Assembly (NCBI GenBank): GCA_937982605.1
Contig: CALJLC010000442.1
Coordinates: forward strand, 1 to 8,629
DNA length: 8,629 nucleotides
Direction of reading: 5' to 3'
Source: an uncultured Gemmatimonadales bacterium
GTDB lineage: Bacteria > Gemmatimonadota > Gemmatimonadetes > Longimicrobiales > Gaopeijiaceae
Positions within the stretch are counted from its first letter, which is position 1. Every line of letters begins with the position of its first letter. Shown here piece after piece: positions 1-5,142 of this stretch. A program made the position numbers and the translations under genes. A model generated the notes under the pieces. The model had not been told where the DNA came from. It did no database searches and saw only the letters and a list, made by a program, of their open reading frames with translations.

Positions 1-117
1 GACACGGCGGTGAGCAGACTCGACGCCTACGGAAGCACGGCGACCGCCTCGGTCCAGTAGCCCGGCTCCGACCCCGGGCAGCTCTCCGTTCGCCCGGTCT
101 CGGCGAACTACTTCACG
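1..117 (+). pseudogene. Upstream part of ADOP permease frame, interrupted by in-frame TAG
   Basis: In the same frame as the permease that follows, positions 1-57 read DTAVSRLDAYGSTATASVQ, then a TAG at 58-60, then from 61 PGSDPGQLSVRPVSANYF. Both sides look like the continuous first periplasmic (MacB_PCD) domain of ADOP-type permeases, where an 'AY' segment is followed by a Gly/Pro-rich turn and then V-S-x-N-Y-F. The stop is therefore a single-codon interruption rather than a gene boundary. No ATG, GTG or TTG lies in frame between 61 and 117, and no ribosome binding site precedes the first one (GTG 118). This is either a real nonsense mutation, which would make the gene a pseudogene, or a sequencing or assembly error. 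TAG recoding is unlikely because five other genes in this window end in TAG. The true gene start lies before the window. Confidence 0.6.
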
Positions 118-2184
118 GTGCTGGGCGTCCCTCCCGTGCGGGGGCGCACCTTCCTGCCGGAGGAGAACGAGCGGCCCGGCGCGACGCCCGTGGCGGTGGT
201 GTCGCACGGCTTCTGGATGCGCGCCTTCGGCGGAGCCGAGGACGTCGTCGGTCGGGTGGTGGAGCTGAACGGCATCGCGTTCTCCATCGTGGGCGTCGCG
301 CCGGAGGGCTTCGCCGGCATCTCCCCCGTGGAAGACGCCCCGGACGCCTGGGTGCCGATTGCCATGTACGGTGCGCTGACCCGCCAGGACCCCGAGGACA
401 CGGCATGGTGGGAACGTCACCCGAACTTCGTGTCGCGCTGGCTCGACGTGGTGGGCCGCGTGCCCGACGGCCTGACGCTCGAGGCCGTCGCGTCCAATCT
501 CGAGTCGCTCTCGGCGGCGCTGGAGTACCCGGATCGCGACCCGAACGACGGGCTCCTCGTCACCCCGCAGTTCCTCTATCGACCCTCCCAGGAAGCGTCA
601 CTGGACACGCTGTCCCGAGTGCTCGTGGCGGTGGTCGGAATCGTCCTCCTGGTGGCGGCGGCCAACGTGGCGGTGCTGCTGCTGTCTCGCGCCACGACAC
701 GGTGGGAAGAGCTGGGGATCCGCTCGGCCATCGGCGCGGGCCGACCTCGCATCATGCGACAGCTGGTCGCCGAGAGCGCGGTGCTGGGCGGGCTCGGAGG
801 CGTGCTGGGCGTCCTCCTGGCGTACGCCTTCTCCGGCCTCGCCGGCTCGTTGCTCCCCCTGCCCTTCCACACCGAGTTCGAGCCCGGAGGACCGGTGCTC
901 GCGGCCGCGCTCGCCCTCACGCTCCTCACCTCGGTGGCCGTGGGGCTCGTGCCGGCCATCTACGGGACGCGCGCCGACGCGGCCGGGCTGATCCGGTCCG
1001 GCGCGAACCCGGGTGGCGGCTCCCGCACGAGGGGCGCCCTCGTCGTGGCGCAGGTGGCGCTGTCACTCGTGCTCCTCTCCGGCGCGGTGCTCTTCACGAG
1101 GAGCTTCTGGTCGGCGAGCGCCGAGGACCTCGGCTTCGATCGCGGGGCCGGGCTGGTGACACGTGTCGAGCTGCGCGGCCTCGGATACGACGAGGAACGT
1201 GGGCGTCGGTTCGTCCTGGACGGGATCGAGCGGCTCCGCTCGCTCCCGGGCGTCGCGGCGGTGACGACGTCGCGCGGCGTCCCCTTCGGCGGCCAGTGGA
1301 GCAGCGACCTGCCTCTTTCCGACGGCGCCGCCCCCGGAGGGGGCGACGAGGTGATCGAAGTCGGTCTCAACACGGTGAGCGCGGAGTACTTCGAGGTGAT
1401 GGGCATCGACATCGTGGGGGGCCGGCCGCTCGACGCGTCCGACGCGCCCGAAGCCGCCCCGGTCGTCGTCGTCAACGAGACGCTCGCCGAGCGGCTGTGG
1501 CCCGGCGAGGATCCGATCGGGCGCACCCTGCCCGGGTGGATGTCGAGCATCACCGTGGTGGGGGTGGCCCGGGACGCCGTCTACTACGAGCTGGGCGAAG
1601 GGCCGTGGCCTCAGGCCTACCTGCCCGTGCAGCAGGTCTACCGGCCGACCGTGCACTTCGTGGTGCGACCGGCCGGCGACACGCCGATCACCCTCGAGGC
1701 GGTCCAGTCCGCGCTGCGCGAGATCGAGCCCCGGCTCGCCTTCGCCCGGGCCACCACGATGGCGTCGATCGTCGAGGACGAGCTCGCCCGCTTCGAGGTG
1801 AGCGCGGTGCTCGTGGGCCTCTTCGGGCTCGTCGCGCTCCTCCTCATGGCCACCGGACTCTACGGCGTGGTCGCCTTCGGCGTGGCGCGCCGGTCGCACG
1901 AGATCGGCGTGCGCATGGCGCTCGGCGCGGACCGGCGGCGCGTCGGGCGCGGCGTGCTGGTATCCGGGCTGCGCCTCGTCGGGGCCGGCGCCGTGCTGGG
2001 TCTCGCGGGCGCGCTCGCGGTCCGAGGCTACACGGCCTCACTGCTGTACGGGGTCGAGCCGACCGACCCGGTCCCGCTCGTCGTGGCGTGTGTGACGCTC
2101 GTCGGCGTCACCGCCCTGGCGTCGTCGCTGCCCGCGCGCCGGGCCATGAACGTCGACCCCGTCGAGGCGATGCGGGCCGAATAG
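118..2184 (+). CDS. ADOP-type ABC transporter permease (duplicated MacB/FtsX), 5' truncated
   Basis: This is an inner-membrane permease of the MacB/FtsX superfamily in the duplicated, ATPase-less arrangement called ADOP. Counting from GTG 118, residues 1-160 are the rest of the first periplasmic MacB_PCD domain. Residues 168-190, 218-240 and 261-283 are the first FtsX membrane block, with the coupling motif ELGIRSAIGAG (198-208). Residues 306-328 are a further helix, about 330-555 a second periplasmic domain (NTVSAEYFEVMGI, 418-430), and 562-588, 614-635 and 650-672 the second FtsX block with EIGVRMALGA (595-604). The usual family C-terminus DPVEAMRAE closes it. Homology continues upstream of 118 but is cut by a TAG at 58-60, so GTG 118 is only the first possible start and is probably not a genuine one. 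No ATPase gene is adjacent, as is normal for ADOP. The substrate cannot be told; related MacB-type systems handle lipoproteins, peptides or drugs. The gene may be non-functional if the stop is real. Confidence 0.88.
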   Translation: MLGVPPVRGRTFLPEENERPGATPVAVVSHGFWMRAFGGAEDVVGRVVELNGIAFSIVGVAPEGFAGISPVEDAPDAWVPIAMYGALTRQDPEDTAWWERHPNFVSRWLDVVGRVPDGLTLEAVASNLESLSAALEYPDRDPNDGLLVTPQFLYRPSQEASLDTLSRVLVAVVGIVLLVAAANVAVLLLSRATTRWEELGIRSAIGAGRPRIMRQLVAESAVLGGLGGVLGVLLAYAFSGLAGSLLPLPFHTEFEPGGPVLAAALALTLLTSVAVGLVPAIYGTRADAAGLIRSGANPGGGSRTRGALVVAQVALSLVLLSGAVLFTRSFWSASAEDLGFDRGAGLVTRVELRGLGYDEERGRRFVLDGIERLRSLPGVAAVTTSRGVPFGGQWSSDLPLSDGAAPGGGDEVIEVGLNTVSAEYFEVMGIDIVGGRPLDASDAPEAAPVVVVNETLAERLWPGEDPIGRTLPGWMSSITVVGVARDAVYYELGEGPWPQAYLPVQQVYRPTVHFVVRPAGDTPITLEAVQSALREIEPRLAFARATTMASIVEDELARFEVSAVLVGLFGLVALLLMATGLYGVVAFGVARRSHEIGVRMALGADRRRVGRGVLVSGLRLVGAGAVLGLAGALAVRGYTASLLYGVEPTDPVPLVVACVTLVGVTALASSLPARRAMNVDPVEAMRAE

Positions 2185-2203
2185 GCCGACCCGGAAGACG
2201 GAA

Positions 2204-2231
2204 GGCCCGCGCCCTCTGCGGGGCGCGGGCC
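2204..2231. terminator. Perfect 11-bp GC hairpin between convergent genes
   Basis: GGCCCGCGCCC (2204-2214) pairs without mismatch with GGGCGCGGGCC (2221-2231) around a six-base loop. It lies 19 bases after the permease stop and 51 bases beyond the stop of the converging YceI gene, so it can serve both strands. No long T-tract follows on either side; the minus-strand side has only the short T-rich TTCCGTCTTCC. It is best read as a bidirectional terminator of the GC-rich, U-poor kind. Confidence 0.65.
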
Positions 2232-2282
2232 CGGAGCACCGCGTGCGCGCTCGACCTCGGCCGGACTCCGGCGCCGGGGCTC

Positions 2283-2885
2283 CTACCGGTTCGCTTCGAC
2301 CGCGATGTCGATCGTGACTTCGTGACCCACGATCAGCGCGGCTGCCCAGCTGCCCGCACCGACGCCGTAGTCGCTGCGATCGAGCGCCAGCCCGGTCGAA
2401 AAGCTGGCCACCTGCTCCACGCCGCCGAGCATCGCCTGCATTTCCGACGGGATCTCCTTGACGCCCAGCAGCTCGACGGGAAGCTCGACCCGACGGGTCC
2501 GGTCCCGGATCGTCAGCGGCCCGGATACGATCAGCCTGCCGTCCCCGTTCACCCGCACCTCGTCCGACTCGAAGGTGATCCAGGGGTACTTCTCGGCGTC
2601 GAAGAAGTCGGCCGAGAGCAGGTGGGCGTCCCGGTCCTCGTTGCCGGTGTCGATGCTCGACACGTCGATCCGCACCGCCACCCGGCTGGCCGAGGGGTTC
2701 TCCCGATCGAAGAGGAGCTCGATGTCGTACTCGTCGAACTGCCCCGAGACGGGGGTGAAGAAGTGCTTCACCGAGAATTCGATCCCGCTGTGGGACGCGT
2801 CGACGTTCCACTCCACGGGGGCGGGGCCGGCCGCGAGCGTGAGCGTCGCGAGCGCGAGAGCCGCGCCGGGAAGGATTCGCTTCAT
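2283..2885 (-). CDS. yceI: YceI family protein, secreted (signal peptide)
   Basis: This is a 200-residue YceI-domain protein. The family folds as a lipocalin-like beta-barrel that binds isoprenoid or other long lipid chains, and the E. coli member is periplasmic and stress-induced. Residues 1-22 form a signal peptide: K2 and R3, a hydrophobic ALALATLTLAAG core, and A-x-A at the end. The YceI domain fills 26-200 and starts with the typical W-x-V-D-x-x-H-S. Other family hallmarks are KHFFTPVSGQF, VDVSSIDTGNEDRD-like DVSSIDTGNEDRD, HLLSADFFD, ITFESDEV, GPLTIRDRTR and DYGVGAGSW near the end. The start at 2885 has GGAGA eight bases upstream (complement of 2894-2898). It lies 37 bases downstream of a second YceI gene and the two are probably co-transcribed; a gap-free alignment by eye gives 123 of 175 identical residues. 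Family assignment is firm; the ligand is unknown. Confidence 0.93.
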   Translation of the reverse strand: MKRILPGAALALATLTLAAGPAPVEWNVDASHSGIEFSVKHFFTPVSGQFDEYDIELLFDRENPSASRVAVRIDVSSIDTGNEDRDAHLLSADFFDAEKYPWITFESDEVRVNGDGRLIVSGPLTIRDRTRRVELPVELLGVKEIPSEMQAMLGGVEQVASFSTGLALDRSDYGVGAGSWAAALIVGHEVTIDIAVEANR

Positions 2886-2922
2886 GTTCGTTGTCTCCGT
2901 GATGTGTTCGTGGGGCGACCGG

Positions 2923-3480
2923 CTAGCGATTCGCTTCGACGGCGAGGTTGATATCGACGCCGTGGCCGACGACGAGCGCCGCGGCCCAGCTGCCGACGCC
3001 GACGCCGTAGTCGGTCCGATCCAGACGGGTCGAGGCGGTGAAGCCCGCCACCTGCTCGATCCCGCCGAACGCCTCCTGCATCTCGGCCGGGAGCTCCTTC
3101 ACGCCCTCTAGCGTGACGTCCAGCTCGATCCGGTGCGTGCGGTCCTTGATCGTCAGAGGGCCCGAGACGACGAGCCGCCGCTCATCGACCACCCGGACCT
3201 CGTCGGACTCGAAGGTGATCTCCGGATACGTCCCGGCGTCGAAGAAGTCGCCGGAGAGCAGGTGCGCGTTCCGGTCTTCGTTGCCCGTGTCGATGCTGCT
3301 CACGTCGATCCGGACCTCCACGCGGCTCTCGCCCGGGTTCTCCGGATCGTACGCCAGGTCGATCTCGTACCGATCGAACTTCCCGCGGACCGGGGTGAAG
3401 AAGTGCTTGGCGGTGAACTCCACGGCGGAATGTGCGGTGTCGACGTTCCACGTGGTCAGGGTGGCTGCGGAGGTGCTCAT
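2923..3480 (-). CDS. yceI: YceI family protein, no signal peptide
   Basis: This is a 185-residue YceI-domain protein, first gene of a likely two-gene operon. The start is set at 3480 (MSTSAATLTTWNVD) because AGGAAGGA lies five bases upstream (complement of 3486-3493). The open frame continues to 3555, but that extension has no ribosome binding site and no signal-peptide character. The domain runs from W11 (WNVDTAHS) to the end (LAVEANR) and has the same landmarks as its neighbour: KHFFTPVRGKF, DVSSIDTGNEDRN, HLLSGDFFD, ITFESDEV, GPLTIKDRTH and DYGVGVGSWAAAL. Without a signal peptide it should stay in the cytoplasm, as predicted for the Thermus isoprenoid-binding homologue. The pair therefore looks like one gene duplication with divergent localisation. 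Expression is probably driven by the AT-rich promoter at about 3568-3596. Ligand and role are unknown. Confidence 0.92.
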   Translation of the reverse strand: MSTSAATLTTWNVDTAHSAVEFTAKHFFTPVRGKFDRYEIDLAYDPENPGESRVEVRIDVSSIDTGNEDRNAHLLSGDFFDAGTYPEITFESDEVRVVDERRLVVSGPLTIKDRTHRIELDVTLEGVKELPAEMQEAFGGIEQVAGFTASTRLDRTDYGVGVGSWAAALVVGHGVDINLAVEANR

Positions 3481-3485
3481 GATCG

Positions 3486-3493
3486 TCCTTCCT
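3486..3493 (-). promoter_or_regulatory. Shine-Dalgarno site deciding the start of the first YceI gene
   Basis: The minus strand reads AGGAAGGA, then CGATC, then ATG at 3480. This strong purine-rich site at five-base spacing supports the short, signal-less start over the in-frame upstream extension to 3555. Confidence 0.7.
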
Positions 3494-3521
3494 GTGAGTC
3501 GTTGATGGTTTGTGGAACCGC

Positions 3522-3539
3522 ATCCGGAGGGAGCCGGAT
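3522..3539 (-). promoter_or_regulatory. Small hairpin in the YceI operon leader
   Basis: ATCCGG (3522-3527) and CCGGAT (3534-3539) form a six-pair hairpin with a six-base loop (CTCCCT on the minus strand). It lies in the predicted untranslated leader between the promoter and the YceI start at 3480. The pairing is seen in sequence; any regulatory role is speculation. Confidence 0.25.
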
Positions 3540-3567
3540 CTCGATCGTCTTTCACTGATTGGACGAT

Positions 3568-3596
3568 AATATGCAGAACATTGATTGTCGCGTCAA
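3568..3596 (-). promoter_or_regulatory. Putative sigma70-type promoter for the YceI operon
   Basis: The minus strand reads TTGACG (3596-3591; five of six to the -35 consensus), then either CATATT after 17 bases (3573-3568) or TATTAT after 19 bases (3571-3566; five of six to the -10). Transcription would begin near 3560 and leave an approximately 80-base leader before the YceI start. The site sits in the only markedly AT-rich patch of this part of the window, which is shared with the divergent gene at 3571. On the plus strand the same patch contains GATAAT (3565-3570) directly against the ATG of that gene, too close to be its own -10. Confidence 0.45.
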
Positions 3597-4242
3597 GTAT
3601 TTACGGCGAGCCACGCTTTCCTGTTTGCTGACAACGACTTTCGGGATCGCTCCGCTTGCGCGGCCGGCCGCGATCCTGGGCCAGGAGGTCGCCTTCGGTG
3701 CATCCCGGGGGGACGTGCCCCGCCCGACACCGGACGGTCGGGGCCCCGGACAGTCGCTGGCCGATCTGACCGCGACGCCAGAGGCCGCCGCGGAGCTCTT
3801 CATCCGGTCGATCCGGGCGATCCGCTGGAGCGCCGCGGCCCAGTTCATCTCCCCCGAGACGCTCGAACGGTTCCGCACCACGGCGACGATGATCGCCGAC
3901 GCCGATACCACCGGGGTGCTCCGGGACTTCCTCGTCGGGGTCGACTCGGCCGGGATGGCGGAGCTGGCTTCCGCGGAGGTCTTCGCCCGTTCGATCGGTT
4001 CGGTGATCGACGACCTGCCCGGCCTGATGCACGCCCTGTACGACCGGGACGACGAAGTGCTCGGCAGCGTTCCCGATGGCCCGGACCGCGCCCACGTCGT
4101 CTATCGCACGACCGCTCGACTCAGCGGGGCGGTCCCGGAGGTCGAAGTGATGCAGCTCGCGCGCGGCGCCGAGGGCTGGCGGGTGACGTGGAGCGACGAG
4201 CTCGACGTGATCGAGGAGGCGCTGCGCGGGGTCGGCCGCTGA
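3571..4242 (+). CDS. Secreted hypothetical protein, possible NTF2-like fold
   Basis: This is a 223-residue protein I do not recognise. The N-terminus has R7, K9, R12 and R13 followed by a hydrophobic stretch (about 14-36), which looks like a Sec signal peptide with cleavage near residue 38. A Gly/Pro-rich linker (44-63) follows. The mature domain begins with a helix-rich segment (TPEAAAELFIRSIRAIRW, 69-86) and ends with beta-like stretches (AHVVYRTTARLSG; EVEVMQLARGAEGWRVTWSD). This helix-then-sheet order resembles small secreted NTF2-like or DUF4878-type domains, but only by pattern. ATG 3571 is chosen because TTG 3559 is the only earlier start and TGA 3556-3558 precedes it. Neither start has a good ribosome binding site. 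The first 25 codons are AT-rich (TTA, TTG, TGT, CGA) unlike the rest. The stop codon sits in a terminator loop. It is convergent with the gene at 4275. Confidence 0.75.
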   Translation: MQNIDCRVKYLRRATLSCLLTTTFGIAPLARPAAILGQEVAFGASRGDVPRPTPDGRGPGQSLADLTATPEAAAELFIRSIRAIRWSAAAQFISPETLERFRTTATMIADADTTGVLRDFLVGVDSAGMAELASAEVFARSIGSVIDDLPGLMHALYDRDDEVLGSVPDGPDRAHVVYRTTARLSGAVPEVEVMQLARGAEGWRVTWSDELDVIEEALRGVGR

Positions 4243-4254
4243 GCCGACCTCGCG
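4225..4254 (+). terminator. 12-bp hairpin whose loop contains the stop codon
   Basis: CGCGGGGTCGGC (4225-4236) pairs with GCCGACCTCGCG (4243-4254): eleven Watson-Crick pairs and one G-U. The six-base loop 4237-4242 ends with the TGA of the preceding gene. No T-tract follows. On the opposite strand the G-U becomes a C-A mismatch, so the structure favours the plus-strand transcript. It lies in the 32-base gap region between convergent genes and is a plausible terminator. Confidence 0.55.
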
Positions 4255-4274
4255 GGTGGGGGATGAGCGCCGGC

Positions 4275-5003
4275 CTACCCGGGCAGGCGGAGCGAGACGT
4301 GCAGGTGGTCCGCGGTGCCCACGTGCCGGAGCGAGTGGAAGCCGAGGGCCCAGAAGCCGAGCTCCACGAGTCGGTTCCGCCACTCGGGCCGACCCGTGGT
4401 CCTGAGGTCGAGGGCGTGCACGTACCCGGTCTCCTGCTGGAAGTGGAGCGACGCCTCGTTCGTGGGCAGACCCATGAGGAAGTAGTCCTCCGCCGTGCGC
4501 CCGGCGTCGGTGATCACCGCGCCGGGATCCACGAGGATGAGCGCGCTCGCCGCCACCCGGAGCAGCGGATGGATGCTGGCGTACTCGGCCTGGATCTCGT
4601 CCGACTTCACGTTCTCGCTCGCCACGAAGACGAGCGCGTAGGCGACGTACGCCAGCCCGACCCCCATGGCCGTCCGGACGATCACCTTGCGCACGCCGCG
4701 GCCGGCCCCGAAACGGCGGGTGAGGTACCAGGCGTAGCCGCCGAGGAGCAGCGCGGTGGCCAGCGCGGCGAGCACCAGCGCCGGCCACGTCCCCAGCCCC
4801 CACTCCCGGTACGCGAAGACGCCGCCCCGGATGAGGATGGCGAAGGGAAGCACCGCGAGCAGGGAGAGGAAGGCGCCGGCCCGGGCCACGCGCAGGGGCA
4901 GTCGGCGGGCGCGGGCCTTCCGCTGCTTCTTCTCCTCGGTCTGACGGACACCCTCGTCCACGAGGCCGGTGAGGTCGCTGTAGTCGATGCGCAGGTCGCT
5001 CAT
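4275..5003 (-). CDS. Three-helix membrane protein with LAS/M15-like peptidase-type C-terminal domain
   Basis: This is a 242-residue protein. Residues 1-40 are cytoplasmic and end in a basic patch (KKQRKARARR, 25-34). Membrane helices lie at about 42-65, 73-94 and 108-128. The loop after helix 2 is basic (TRRFGAGRGVRK, 95-106), so the positive-inside rule places the C-terminal domain (130-242) in the periplasm. That domain resembles the LAS/M15 zinc peptidase pattern (D-Ala-D-Ala carboxypeptidase, MepA-like): a conserved-looking Arg in ITDAGRT (164-170), SLH (185-187), HALD (196-199) and DHLHVSL (232-238). H187 or H196, D199 and H235 are possible zinc ligands. The distance from SLH to the Asp is longer than the usual S-x-H-x-x-G-x-A-x-D, so activity is uncertain. 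The start is taken at 5003, not 5009, because AAGGAGG then has a six-base spacing. It lies 139 bases downstream of the serine hydrolase on the same strand. The membrane topology is firm; the enzymatic reading is inference. Confidence 0.78.
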   Translation of the reverse strand: MSDLRIDYSDLTGLVDEGVRQTEEKKQRKARARRLPLRVARAGAFLSLLAVLPFAILIRGGVFAYREWGLGTWPALVLAALATALLLGGYAWYLTRRFGAGRGVRKVIVRTAMGVGLAYVAYALVFVASENVKSDEIQAEYASIHPLLRVAASALILVDPGAVITDAGRTAEDYFLMGLPTNEASLHFQQETGYVHALDLRTTGRPEWRNRLVELGFWALGFHSLRHVGTADHLHVSLRLPG

Positions 5004-5009
5004 CCCCAT

Positions 5010-5016
5010 CCTCCTT
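5010..5016 (-). promoter_or_regulatory. Consensus Shine-Dalgarno site choosing the second ATG
   Basis: The minus strand reads AAGGAGG directly followed by ATGGGGATG. The first ATG (5009) touches the Shine-Dalgarno site and could not be used efficiently. The second (5003) is at the ideal six-base distance, so the protein should begin MSDLRIDYSD. Confidence 0.75.
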
Positions 5017-5142
5017 CGTCCACCCTACGGTGCCCGGCCGCTCCGCGCTTCAGCCGCCGGCACGACCCGCGCCCGGCCTCCGCCCGCACCCTCCCATAGT
5101 TGGACGCGAATACAGGCGCAGGGGATGGAACGGGCTCCCCGC

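Noticed and set aside
405..2951. Long plus-strand open frame (848 codons) overlapping the permease and YceI genes
   Set aside because: Its translation is Arg/Gly/Ala-rich low-complexity text with no domain. It overlaps a well-supported permease in another frame and is a product of GC-rich codon bias.
3481..3555. 25-residue N-terminal extension of the first YceI gene
   Set aside because: It has no ribosome binding site and no signal-peptide character, while the start at 3480 has a strong AGGAAGGA at five bases.
3565..3570. GATAAT as the -10 box of the plus-strand secreted protein
   Set aside because: It abuts the ATG, so transcription would begin inside the coding region. No -35-like hexamer lies 16-18 bases upstream. 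The AT-rich patch fits the minus-strand promoter better.
3585..5099. Plus-strand open frame (504 codons) over the secreted protein and the LAS-like gene
   Set aside because: It runs in the wrong frame for the first gene and antisense to the second. Composition is unlike a folded protein, and both real genes have signal or membrane features.
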